A stretch of 64,000 bases of DNA. It comes from Phoronis australis (Eukaryota > Phoronida > Phoronidae). Of the stretch, positions 21,901-33,340 are shown one piece after another. The notes under the pieces were generated by a model. The model did no database searches, was not told where the DNA came from, and saw only the letters and a program-made list of their open reading frames with translations. Position 1 is the first letter of the stretch; every line of letters begins with the position of its first letter. The stretch spans positions 165,031 through 229,030 of the forward strand of contig NMRA01000347.1 of assembly GCA_002633005.1 (NCBI GenBank), given 5' to 3'. The translations under genes and the position numbers were made by a program.

Positions 21901-22676
21901 CTTTTTACTACGACCTGTTGGCGTTGCTAATTACAGATAAGTCCATGAACAGAATGGAGTTCACACATTGCTTGAACTTGAATATTCCCCGGCGTGAACT
22001 AGAGTCATTCTAGTTTGAAGTTAACGATTTTGACTTTACCCGGCCTAGACTACTTGACACCGCATGGAGCTTTAAAGGACAAAGTCGAGATTGTTCCCAA
22101 ATTGTTTGTTCATGTACCAGACTCTTCTGATGTCTTATCCCGCCGCCACTCAGTACTAATAGGCAGTACCTGCATTTTCGCCACTTCTCTGTGTGGTCTT
22201 CTGGACGCAGTCCTGAGTCTAAGATTACAACATGAAAAGGTAGACGAAGAGTTAACGCAGCAAACTATGTGCATGCTGTACACATCACTGTGCTTAATAA
22301 TCCGAGGTTTTAATTTTTACTTCAACAAGATGTGAGCTTGAGACGTAAAGATTTACTGTTGTAATTAGATTAATGCATAATCAAATATCTTCAACTGTAA
22401 CACGTGGTTTAATTGTATATCTGTTGGAAGTGAACTGACGAACGAGATCACCAAGCTGAGCTTTTGTAGCATGACCTTTGACATTTCTTGTTTCGTCTTG
22501 TAGGTGCTTGAAAATTGGAATTCAAAATCAACACTGTTCCTTAAAGTGTACACAACATGACTCTAGTACCTCAAAATAAATTTTATTATTATATCTTACT
22601 TGATTTCAGTGCCTTTAGTGCACAGCTCATAAAGAAACACGCAAAAATTGAAAAAATAATAATTACATGTATGTAC
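18997..22676. other. Intergenic, nothing recognised
   Basis: No splice-consistent exon or known domain was recognised on either strand. An open frame of 106 codons at 22015-22335 starts with TTG and resembles nothing I know, so I do not call it. An AATAAA lies near 22578. Confidence 0.6.
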
Positions 22677-23352
22677 AACGTCATGGGTTGAACCCAAGTC
22701 GTTCGCCATACTGTTCGGATCAGAGACAAAGTGTATAGAGTGAAGAGAAAGCAAAGTACATTTAGCGTCGAGAAGGTTCGTAGAGGGATCAAAAGATGTG
22801 TTTCAGGAGGCTGCAGCAACAGCAGCCAGGCGGAGAACGTCTCGGTGTTCAGAAGGACACCAAAGTTGCGCAGAAGTGGCATCGCTTCGTGCGTCGAACG
22901 AGAGTGTGGGACGTCATCGTGGACCAAGCGATTCGGTCCGGGGCCTCTCTGTGTTCTGCCCACTTTGAGGACTCGTGTTTCGACTCCAGTCACAGGAGAC
23001 GTTACGATGAAGGCCTGGTTCAATAAAGGACAATATTTATCATTCAGAAACAGCTCTTAATTCAGGATCGTCTCTGATGACTGAGTTGACTCGTTGAGCC
23101 CGAGGCCGCTTCTCTCGCGAGAGGATCCAGTTCGTAAGGCTCAAAGTAGAAAAGTACACAGCCGAAAGCACATTAAACTTGTTCTCGCTTTCGTGCAACC
23201 TCATTTCCTCATCCTGGCCACCATTCCCGTACGTTTCTTCATAGTATTTGTTCAATTCTTGCTCATAATCGTCCTCGCTTTCAAATTCCCTGCTCTCCGC
23301 CATTGTTCATTGCTAGTCACTGATCTCTTGTGTTCAACCCATGACGTCACAT
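22677..23352. mobile_element. Inverted-repeat element carrying a broken THAP domain
   Basis: About 675 bp bounded by AACGTCATGGGTTGAACCCA on the left and an inverse copy on the right (GTTCAACCCATGACGTCA). Inside is a frame-shifted THAP domain on the + strand, and on the minus strand an open frame of 87 codons (23303-23040) rich in E and D, of unknown function. THAP domains are the DNA-binding end of P-element-type transposases, so a P-like element is likely, much shortened. Confidence 0.6.
22785..23005 (+). pseudogene. THAP-domain fragment with a frameshift
   Basis: The first part reads RCVSGGCSNSSQAENVSVF in one frame, which is the CxxxxC start of a THAP zinc finger. The rest, KWHRFVRRTRVWDV and then LCSAHFEDSCF, continues in another frame and provides the second zinc half (CxxH). 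The shift falls near 22852, at the position of the usual F-P-x-D motif. It is a degraded DNA-binding domain of a transposase or transposase-derived gene. Confidence 0.65.
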
Positions 23353-24059
23353 GGCGGCAAATGTTAAAATTGGCAAAATTGAAAGAAAAATCAAAATTTC
23401 GAGCTAATTGCACAAAATAAACATTGGTTTACGTCATATATTTAGTCTGTGGCCACCGGTAATTCAAAATGTGCAAAAATCCATGGTGTGTACTGTTTAA
23501 AGGCTGGCTCCAGTTCTTTGGCTTTTTGTTCTGTTTAGCTTTTTAATATAACTCCATCACGCTAAAACCTCGTGAGAGACCGTCCCGAGTTGATATCTTG
23601 AGCAACTCGTGGCGGTCTGGGATCAAGAGAAAAACCACAGGGTAGATCTGTGGTCGACAGATTTATTCGGTCGATTACATTTTATTGCCCGTGAAGGCTG
23701 CCTGAAGAAATATGACTCGCGCGTTTGTATTTTCGCCGTTTTCAACGACATGTAAAAGATTCATCAACAAATTCCTCGTAAAATTTTGAAAACAAGCTCT
23801 GTTTACCAGTGTTGTATGAAATTTGTATAAATGAAGCCCTTCGTATGAGTCACGCATGGGACAGAAATACATGTAGCCCTATCTGCTATCAAGATGGAGC
23901 CCACCTCAAACACGGGGGAGAATGGCAATTGATTATACATTTGCTTTCGCACACTTGTATATCATCAAGGTGCACAAGTATACATATAGGTCTTACGCTT
24001 CGTGCAGTCTCAGCAAGGAGGACTATTGTCCGCCCAAATGGTCCATGACGGTTACGCGA
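23353..24059. other. Intergenic, nothing recognised
   Basis: Only short unsupported frames. This is the stretch upstream of the TRIM-NHL pseudogene. I see no convincing promoter. Confidence 0.5.
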
Positions 24060-25617
24060 GAATGACATGCCTTGGGCATGACTCTCTTCAAGCCCTCCTC
24101 AGTGTCAAACTCTTCCTAAAACACCAGAAAATGACATTTCATGTGTATACAGTGCGCACATCACTTGTGTAAAAAGTGTGCGGATGTTCACTGTCAAACT
24201 GGCCGGAATCACTGTAACCCACAAAGTGGTCAGTTTGGAGGAAGTCGCAGCTGGCGTGCATTTTGAGGCGATACGTGAACACCAAACAGTTTGGTGCCCC
24301 AAACACTCGGGTAGGTTGCTTGACCTTTACTGCAACCAATGCAAAACACCCCTATGTTATTTGTGTAAATCAAAAATTTTTTTTTGATGATTTCAAGAAG
24401 AAGTTTGACGACGAACTGGAAACTAAGAGAAGTGAAGCGATCACTAAACTGATCGAGAGGTTTGAGTCGGTCCAAAAACAAAGTCAAGCAGCTTACGAGG
24501 CGGCTGAACACAGTCGACTGTCTCTGATGAGTACATTGACATACGCCAAGAGACTGGTTGAAAGAGCGCATCCTGCTGAAACAACTCTACAGTAGCATGA
24601 CATGGCCGCTACTCTGACATCGTTAGATATCAGTCAGTTTGAACTTAATGCTGACAGACATGTGTTTAACTTTGTACCACCTGAACTGTCAGTGCCTAAC
24701 GTGTCGGTTGATAGTGAATCTACTGTAGAATCACACTTAGTGGACACAAAAGTGTCACACCTTCGTTTTTCATCCAAATCACCCGTTAAACCTGTCACTC
24801 CACCACTGACTGTTAAAGAACCTGCAGATTGTGTTGGTAGTTTTAGCAACCGGGTTGAGGGGAAGAATGGGGCTGATTGCAGGGGACTGGCATTTTGTGA
24901 TGGGAGGTTTGTTGTAACAGACGCGCTCAACAAAACTGTCAAAGTACTGTATTCGACGAATATAACTTTAAACTAAAGTTGAAGCTACAACAAACAAATC
25001 ACAAACTGCAGGGGCCGATCGATGTGACATGTCACAAAGATGGTCACATCTTCATCACCGACCTCGGCATTAATGGTGTTGTCAAGTATAATGCGTGGGG
25101 AAAGGTGGTGAGAGTGTGTCCTGGTGTGTATAAAGGCTGGGGCTTTGTTACATGTCACGGCGACCGGCTTGTTGTGTGTGATATACAAGGGGGGCAGGTG
25201 ACTATTACAGACTTTGACTGTAATATTCACCAAACGTTGGACGGCCCCACCCTGGGGCTGAGTAAGTTCACACCACGGTATGTGTGTATGGACAACTGTG
25301 GTCAGTTGGTGGTCTGTGAGTATGATCCAGGTCGTGTCCATGTAATAGACCCGACACGGCCGGCCGTTGTATCCACACTGACCCATGGACTGAGTGACTG
25401 GCCGCGCGGTGTGTGTGTAGACCCACACGGCCATATTCTGGTGGCAGACGAGGGCAATAATCAGGTGATTTTATACAACAACGCACGTGCACACGTGATC
25501 GTGCCCCCTGGTGGTGTCCACCGTCCAACTGGCTTATGTCTCCCAGCCCTGGGTCAGGTGTCTTTAGTGGAGTGTAATACAGGTGTGGTGAAGACATTTC
25601 AGTACTTGGAGAAATAA
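24060..25617 (+). pseudogene. Single-exon TRIM-NHL protein (RING, B-boxes, coiled coil, NHL repeats), disrupted
   Basis: Pieces of a TRIM2/3/71-like protein follow in order. A RING C-terminal remnant (QCQTLPKTPEND, about 24097-24135) comes first, then a B-box 1 (CIQCAHHLCKKCADVHC, about 24144-24195) and a B-box 2 (CPKHSGRLLDLYCNQCK, about 24297-24375). A coiled coil follows (about 24390-24590), a linker with FNFVPPEL, and NHL beta-propeller repeats to the stop at 25617, with signatures such as GPIDVTCHKDGHIFITD and WPRGVCVDPHGHILVAD. Intact relatives act as ubiquitin ligases or RNA-binding repressors. At least four lesions are visible: frame changes around 24140 and 24200, one in a T-run near 24385, an in-frame TAG at 24593-24595, and a frame change near 24950. 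The lack of introns is common in invertebrate TRIM-NHL families. Sequencing errors could explain one break but hardly all. Confidence 0.8.
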
Positions 25618-25825
25618 CGTTATGTAGTACTGAACAAAGCGAGTTTCTGCGCAATGTGTAGATGTAATATGTAATATAAACACAGTGATCTTTTAATAAT
25701 TAGAATATCTTTCGTGTGTTTAAACGTTACCATCGTATTTTGTAGATGTGGTAAAGAATGAACTATTATTTAGATGTTTGGTGGCAATTACACTGTAGTT
25801 CCGACTGTTGTCTAGTGTATATTTT

Positions 25826-25831
25826 AATAAA
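25826..25831 (+). terminator. Poly(A) signal downstream of TRIM-NHL
   Basis: AATAAA about 210 nt after the stop of the NHL frame, followed by GT-rich sequence. It suggests the locus was a real transcription unit, and might still be. Confidence 0.5.
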
Positions 25832-27967
25832 CTTGTATGTAACACGTCCTTTCTCTTGAAGTTTGATGTATGCCTCCGTTTAACTTATACATTTTGATGC
25901 ATGGTTGCGCCTTAAGTGTTTAGAAAAATAAGTACGTAAACCTATCTGGCGCAGATTTTACTGCGGAGTGTACGCTGACACTTTGCAATATTTCTTATTA
26001 TTCAAGAAACCAAACGTGTATACAGTAAGATAGAAAGGGAAAATATTTTTAAATCTTGTTACGGCACAAGTAATCATCGCTGCACAACTTTTGAAAACGC
26101 AGACTACCTCGTACTAATTCTGAATTCTCGCACTCAAGTAATTTGGAAGGAAAACAGACATCTCACAAGATTAAATATTTCAAGTTAAACCTTTGTTTTT
26201 CCGTGAACCTTTTCAATTCCACCAATTTACAAGGACATTAGCTCAACGCCCACTCCAAAGAATCAATCTGCAAAATAAAACTTCTCAAAATTCGTTATAT
26301 AAGAATACCTGTGCAAATTAATAAATCTATTCGATTTCAAAAATATGACAAACAAAATCCACAAAGGTTACAGGACGTTTCATATCAATCAAAGTTATGA
26401 TTAATATATATCACGATGATACTTCTAAAAATGTATTTCTGCAATATTCATTAGCTGCCAAAAACGAAAAATGAACTTTAACAGATACATTTAAAAGCTC
26501 ACAAACTTGATCAAACATCATTTGTCACTGGTATATGACTTGACTTCCAATTATCAACACAACACGAAGGCTACAGCCACCATCCACTCAAGTTTGGAAA
26601 ACGTGTCAGTGTTTGAAAACCCCAAGTAAATCGAGTTAAGGTTTTAACATTGACTGCCAAACAGCGTGGACACACCTTCCCTCTCTCATTTATTCTGATA
26701 TCTGTTCCCAGTGACCCGTATATTTCAGATAAGGGTTCCAACACTCCAGTTTCCGCTTTACTGTTAGAAATAACTTCAATCGTTAAGGTTATGCAGGACC
26801 AGAACAGTCTATCTATGTAGCAAAATATCTATAGATTTTTTCCACGTAAAAGTATTTATTTTCTAAAAACGAAAGCCCGTAGAGTTTTTTCTTTCACTTT
26901 TTACGAATCGTTTGTAATTGGGTCACGTGACCATAAAATTGAGCAACACAGAAAGTTACATTGATTGCAAAACAACGCTGTCAATTGCACAATCAAGTGT
27001 TCAAGGTGAGGTATCAAAAACACTGTTAGAGTTTCTAAGATATAACGTTTTCGTATTATGCATTTGTAAGATATTTCACGTTTGTTAGCTGGGCGAGCCT
27101 CATGTTCACATACTTTAGCTCTTTGTGGGTTGAATGGGATTTGTATATCCCATTTACACATTACAAACTGGTTTGTGTGTGTGTGCTGTCTTGTAGTCTA
27201 GACACTTGGGTGGGCAGTGTACGTCGTGCTTTAGAGAGGAGAGGATGAGAGCTGCAATAATGAGGTGATTTTATTTCCTATTATGGCATTTTTGTCTAAA
27301 TTGTCAATTAGTTGCTGTGTATTTTTGTAGAACCGAAACAGAGTAGAATTGTAAGAGTATACTTTGTATCGTTTTGAGTATCTCAATATACATGTATTAA
27401 AACTACTCCTCTTGACTTGCCAACACAGCTGTTTTAAAGATTTTTCATGAAAATCATTCAAGTGTTATTACTGATAATCCCTCATGGAAGGGTAAAACGT
27501 TTTAACACAATTCCTAACATTGTGTTTTAGACCAGTCCATAAAGCTTATTACCTGGAAGTTTCACATGAATATGATGAGCCAGATCTGAAGTTTGATGTT
27601 CTCAGGTTTTTATGTTTATCAGTTGTGTTTTCTTTAAAACCGCAATTTACATGCATTTACAAAATTGTTTCTTTTCTTGGTTATACTTGTGCACACAGTT
27701 CTCTAGGATGTCACTAGGTGACGCTTGCTCGAAATCCTCTATGACGCTTTTGGAAAATAAAATAAATCGGTTTTGTCGAGTTTTTGTGTGAGTTAAACCT
27801 TCTTCGTCTGTTATAGCAGTCAGATATAGGTGTACACGACTTACTCTCCAGTCATAACAGTGGCGGGTCTAATTCGGGGGCTTGACAAACAACGAGGCCC
27901 TGTCGTAACGAGAAACGGCGAGATGATCTCCACCTCTTCTTTCGCCTCTACACCTTCTCCAAATAGC
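25832..27967. other. Intergenic, AT-rich, nothing recognised
   Basis: No domain or splice-consistent exon was seen. There is a short GT run near 27175-27190. Reading frames of 60-90 codons here have no supporting features. Confidence 0.55.
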
Positions 27968-28108
27968 ATGGGCGGCGCAGCACTGACAAAAGTGGGGCGC
28001 TATAGCCCTCCAGCCTCCCTGTGGTGCACCGCCCATAGATCATGGGCGGCGCAGCACTGAAAAAGTGGGGGCTATAGCCTCCCCTGCCCCCTATGGTGCG
28101 CCGCCCAT
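27968..28108. mobile_element. Tandem pair of ~70-bp foldback elements
   Basis: Two adjacent units each begin ATGGGCGGCGCAGCACTG and end GTGCGCCGCCCAT or a near match, so each unit is a palindrome-like hairpin with a central GGGGCTATAGCC. The same dimer occurs at 33200-33340. It is much more GC-rich than the surroundings, so it arrived by transposition. Confidence 0.8.
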
Positions 28109-29208
28109 AAATAGTGCTTAAAATGATATTTTCAGGCAGTGTTATTTTTAATGATATAATGTCAGCGTGCGCATTTATCATATTTATTCCTCCTGTGGAG
28201 AAATTTTCACGAAGACGTCGTAAGATTTTTGTATCACAGGTGAATTTGTGAAACATACGCTAAATCTTTTTATTTATTTCTTGATTAATGATGGTCAAGC
28301 TTGAGAACAGGTGTGTCAATTTAGAAATTAATAACTCAAAAACCAATTTCCAGTTTGTTCACCCTCTTAATCCGCGACATTGCAACATGAAGCCTACAAC
28401 ACAAAGTACATGTATATATTCCATGCCACATTGGCGTTGGAACTTGGCGACTTGCGCTGTTTTTCATTTCATTTCATTTCATTGGCTAAAACAAGGCTTT
28501 GATTTTTCCTCTTTAAAAGAGGATTTTCTCTTGTTTGGTTTTGAATTCCTTTTCTCTAATTTCCAGTTTCCTCTTTTTCGTCTTATTTTGATCATTATTT
28601 TGACGTCATTCATGCAAAAACGCTCATTTCAGTTGAATCTAACAACTTAAAATATTTCTATCACACAAGTCTATTTACCTGTGGAACGATACGTCACCTG
28701 AAAATTTTTTCTTTTTTCATTGATCATTCCAACTCTTGCCAATGCCAGGAAAGTGCAACGTGTCGTCATCTAAAACATTCTAATAGCGGGACGTTGTTAA
28801 CGATTTGGTTCTTTCACAAGACTAGTAGTCATGGATGTACCGGACGGACAATAATGAGAGGGCGAAGGACTTAAGTGCATCATTGTCAAAAATGAAGTTA
28901 CGAACCCGGTACTACATCTCACGACCAAACAGTGAGATTACTCTAGTCTACAACCACGTTGGAAGTTCCAGGTTTTAGGAGAATAAACCATTAAAAGCAT
29001 AGTTCCAGGCTCTAAATTTATTGGACCCTGAAATGAAACATCAATTTACGGGTAGAGTTGACACGCACACTATTAAAACATAGTTTCACACGCTTAAGTC
29101 ACTGAAACTTGAAATGAAATAACGAGGAAATTTAAAATCGACGCGTTGCATTGAGGCGCCTTACTTGTCCTGCAACACCATTCCTATGCGACCAGCGATC
29201 ATTAGCTT

Positions 29209-29267
29209 ATGTGTGTGTGTGTGTCTGTGTGTGTGTGTGTGTGTGAGTGTGTGTGTGTGTGTGTGTN
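29209..29267. repeat. (TG)n microsatellite ending at an unresolved base
   Basis: A run of TG dinucleotides with a few interruptions ends at an N (29267), which probably marks a collapsed or trimmed repeat. The equivalent place in copy 2 (about 52268-52280) has only a short GTGTGTG, so the run expanded in copy 1. Confidence 0.9.
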
Positions 29268-29757
29268 CCATCCAGTTGCTCACGGCGGTCAGCATGTCAC
29301 AAATAAGTTGGTACATCTTTTGAAGTTCCAAAATTCGAGGAAAGGTCTTTCTTTTTCTGTTGTAGAAAGCTGTATTAAACGGTCAATCCACATACTTGCA
29401 TTTGGCATTACTTAGCAATTCAGTGAACACAATGCCCTTGGAGACCTATTCCAGTTTTTATTAAGAACTCGTGGAGTTGGATGCAGTACGGATGTATTCC
29501 CAATGTATGCTCCGTTCACCTGTTTTAATATTCGTTCACATGGCTAAGATTTGCACCTGAGCCCAGATAGGAATCTTCAGGGCGTTTACGTGGCTTTAAT
29601 GTGACGGGAAGCTACATAACATCGTGCTCACTTTGACAGATGTGCTAACTGTGCTTTTGTGAAGGGTGAAAACGCTTATCAGTTTCCAATAAGTGCGAAC
29701 TGACAGAGCATCAGAGAATTGTGGAAAAGAAAGATACAGAAAAATCAATGAAAACTT

Positions 29758-32700
29758 TCATAGCGGAACTACTGACAGAGAAATTCCTGTAGAAAAGCCG
29801 ACATTGTCGCACCCAAGATCGGAGGTATTGTTTTCAGGCACCAATGCTGACGCCAAAATCTTCTCTTTCTCTTCCAAGTTGTTCAGAAGCTTTTGACCAA
29901 CCCTGGAAATTCCGAAGAAAAAACAGAATCCGACGACAAGAATGACGGCGGCGATTACCCATAATACCCACGTCATTGGAACGAGAATCAGGGCGCTGAT
30001 CAGTGCCACCGTGTCCAAGATGTAGATCACACAGGCCAGCACAAGCCTATGGAAATGTGTCCCGATGGTTGATCCTAGTGGCGCCCCCACAACAACAATT
30101 GGAGCGCAGACTCCAACAAATTCGAAAGCGTCAAGCGACACTTCATACTGAACGAGCACGCGCCAGAACGCACCGACACTGGTGTTTATGGCCATAAGGA
30201 CTACGGAGGTGGGCGTAGCTGTCTTCTCGGAGACACGAAACAAAAGAGTTATTATGCTGAAGCTGCAGATATCAACGCCGCTCCCGGATATTGCCGAAAA
30301 CACGCCACCGAAAATCCCGGTTACGATTAGCACGACGGCTTTCCATGGTGTGAAGTCTGGGATTTTCATAAAAATACGGCGCTTGTGGTTCCAGTTGAGT
30401 AGAAAGAGCGCAAAGGCGAAAGAGAACCACGTGGAGACGAATCCAATTTTCTTTTGTGGGGGTGTCAAGTTTCTATCAATAGCTTCTAAACCGATGATCA
30501 TACCGATGGCACCCCCAATGGAACAAAATAAGATGGCGTTTTTTTCCAGTTTCACCTTCATGAAGTAGATTGCGAACATTGCTGACGTCATGCCGACGGA
30601 TTGAATGAGAAGAGAAAAATCTCGAGCAATCGTCGGGCTGATCTGGAATGCTAACGTCATCACGGGGAACGCAACTGCCCCACCACCTTCGCTCGTCATT
30701 CCTGAAAAGAAACGTGCTTCGCTTTTCAACAGACAAAAGCGGGCAATTGTGAAAAAACAATAATCTGACAACACCTAAGGTTTATCATTGAACTTACCTA
30801 GAACCTATCAAGTGTCAATCGACTTTGGTGCAGAGAATTCTAGGCCTGAAATGCCAACTTGTATCTTGCTGCTAGTGAGGTTGCGCAGCACATGCGTAGC
30901 GTTTGTTTATACTCGTTTGTGCCAGTATTGATATTACTCCTGTGGATTTTACTGGCTCTAAAACGTTTTGCTACTCTACTATTTTCTAAAAAAATTGCAT
31001 GAAATTCATCTTTTTAAAGCCCTCATCAGTTCTTAAATTCGTAAACCTGACAGGTTTGAAAATATTTTTGTAACCAAAATGCGAAAAATAACGGGGTGTA
31101 GTAGTAACATAAAGAGAAGTGGACGAAAGATGTTATCAATATGTCTAATGAGACATGCAGGCATTCATCTTAAATTAGACACCTTCAGTGAAAATTCAGG
31201 ATGCAGTGACAAATTTACAAAAAATGTGTTCAAACTAATCACCCCATCTTTTTATTCAAAATTTGCATGTAAGTGCTTTTTAATAGACAAAAATGTTGTG
31301 TGAGTTGAAATATACTGTGCTCAGACCATGACACATAGGCTGTTGTGTAGGACTTTCCATAGTAGTTTGCAATTAAACTCAATTTATTTGTAAAAATTAA
31401 TGATCCTGACACATGCAGTATGTGTTAACGTAAACAACAGACAATGGAAACACTTGATCGATTTTTATGCTACTAAAGAAAGTGGTCTCTGAAAAATAAC
31501 TATATCCATGACAAAGAGACAAATAAACACCTGTTCCATGGTTGTCGACTGCTTTTTTTAGCTCGAGTACACGTACTTGTAGGCAATTGTGGATGCCTGC
31601 AAAATGCGGATGATTCAAAAACCCATGGCAAGTACCATTTTTTCTTTGTAATCAAACCACAAAATAGTTCTATGTTGTGCAGGAAATTACAGTAGTCACG
31701 TGATAATTTGACAGTGTCACTGTGTGTCAAAAAGCGGGGGATTTCAATGGTATGGTGAGATGGCGATAAATTTCAAATTGAACTAGACCGCTAAGAGCGG
31801 CACAATTGGTAGTTACGACGTACATTATCAGCAACACAAAGAACTGGATTGGATAAATCAGTACTTCAGAACATTCAATGCTCAGAAATCGAATTAACAA
31901 CAAGTATTTGGATACAAAGCAGAAATAGCAAGTAGAGTGGACGCCGGAGATGACAGGAAGCATTAGTGGTGAAAAAACACCAAGCGTGAGGATCAACTTT
32001 TTAAAATTTACCACACCCCCTTGTAAACCTGACGTGGCTTCTGGGTTGCCGCGAAAATGAACGGTGACAGAAAACCCACCTGCCACCATGGAACCAAAGA
32101 CCATGGTTATGGACATGAAATACTTGTCAACGAACAGGTGCCACAGGTTTCGTTTGATGAAAATAGACACCCAGCAGAACCAGACGAAAAATGCAGGGAT
32201 CACTATGCCCACCAGACGGCGGTGTTTTACAAGTACTCGCTGGATAATCGACGCATCCTTTGGAAGGTTGGCTACAGAGGTCACGTGTTCCTTATGCACA
32301 GCTTGACCTGAAAAGAAGGAAGGTTGAGTCCAATAAAAAGTATTCGACAAACCTCCCAAGACACAAAGGCACGAAAATATTTGCTATTCTTGATGGGAGA
32401 CTCTCGTCAAACTGGCATTGGTCACTTCACTGATTTCAACGCCAAACTGTAACTTGTCTTTTCGGTACATAATCGGCAATGCAATGAAAAAGTTAAGGTA
32501 CATGTATAGCCCGCGCCCTCTTCTGTCAAAATTAACATTTCTTTTACACCAAGTCTTATATTAACTTGTTTCTCACTCGGATTAGACACGATTCCAGGAT
32601 TTGTGAGGACGGGCAATCAGGTCCTATAGTTGCGCGTGTACATGGTCAAAGTTCCCATTGAATGTGATTATCAAACATAACAACAAAATGCATACAAAAC

Positions 32701-33135
32701 ACTTCAACGTACTGATCAATTTTTCTGTTGCTAACCTTCTCACTTGAAAAAATAAGGCTCTATATATCAAGAAATCAGAAATTTAAATCTTTGAATTTTG
32801 GAATACGCATTTTCTGTATTATCGTCATACAAGAAGCATTGACTTGCAGTTAACAAATGCAACACTTTCTCTATTTGGAAGAAGTTTTACATAATAGACT
32901 GGCGTTAGCTCATGGTAAAAAAATTCTCTTAAGACATGGACTCACATCCCAATAACAGATAAGTACCTTCCCAAAAATACTTCTTGCAAAATATTCGGCA
33001 ACTGAATGGACGTTTTCGTGTACAACATCCCCTGGCGTTGTCTTTCTCCACAATCTGGACTTCAACGTTACGTCGTTTGGTCGCAAGCCCGTTTTGTTGT
33101 CCATTAAGGTTCTTCGAAACTTGCGTAGACAATGT
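29758..33135 (-). CDS. TauE/SafE-family multi-pass membrane protein, copy 1
   Basis: There are three recognisable exons on the minus strand: 33135-32967, 32307-32080 and 30701-29758, with GT-AG introns and joins G|GT and G|GA. Exon 1 is cytosolic and cysteine-rich (ARGCCTRKRPFSCRIFCKKY). Exon 2 carries the first hydrophobic helix (RLVGIVIPAFFVWFCW). Exon 3 has roughly eight or nine more. The two glycine-rich family repeats are visible: SMVAGMTSEGGGAVAFPVM and FGGVFSAISGSGVDICSF. Family members (Pfam TauE) move sulfite, sulfoacetate or other small organic anions in bacteria and plants; the animal substrate is unknown. The true start is not visible. Exon 1 has no ATG here and opens after a TGTTTGTATTCAG acceptor, so an upstream exon is probable. 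Codons upstream of this acceptor also stay open for a while. The paralogue is at 52723-56513. Confidence 0.82.
30806..31718. other. Segment of TauE intron 2 present only in copy 1
   Basis: About 0.9 kb between TTTATCATTGAACTTACC and GTGTGTCAAAAAGCGGGG has no counterpart at 53755-53780 in copy 2, where the two flanks adjoin. It is an insertion in copy 1 or a deletion in copy 2. No inverted repeats or coding signal were recognised inside. Confidence 0.6.
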
Positions 33136-33199
33136 CTGAATACAAACATTACAACAATAGTCACGTGGGTGAAGTACCGATCTAGACTACTGTTTACCC

Positions 33200-33340
33200 A
33201 TGGGCGGCGCAGCACTGAAGAAAGTAGGGGGCTAAAGCCCCCTCAGCTCTCCTGTGATGCACCGCCTATAGACCACGTGCGGCGTAGCACTGAAAAAAGC
33301 TACATGTATAGCCCCCAACCCCCTTTGGTGCGCCGCCCAT
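33200..33340. mobile_element. Tandem pair of foldback elements, second locus
   Basis: Same family as 27968-28108: each unit starts (C)ATGGGCGGCGCAGCACTG-like and ends GCGCCGCCCAT-like, again as a dimer. Copy 2 of the duplication has uninterrupted sequence at the corresponding position (about 56560-56585), so this dimer inserted after the segmental duplication. Confidence 0.8.

Noticed and set aside
22015-22335. 106-codon open frame
   Set aside because: It begins with TTG, shows no domain or splice context, and has no second copy in the window.
22731-23060. Continuous 109-codon + strand frame as an intact protein
   Set aside because: Only its first third is THAP-like. The rest of the THAP domain lies in another frame, so the continuous frame is not the real product.
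24985-25654. Long antisense frames over the NHL region
   Set aside because: Shadows of the repetitive NHL coding strand. The + strand translation has clear family signatures.
31727-32359. 210-codon minus-strand frame with hydrophobic stretches
   Set aside because: It is TauE exon 2 (32307-32080) read through into intron 2. The intronic part is not conserved in frame in copy 2.
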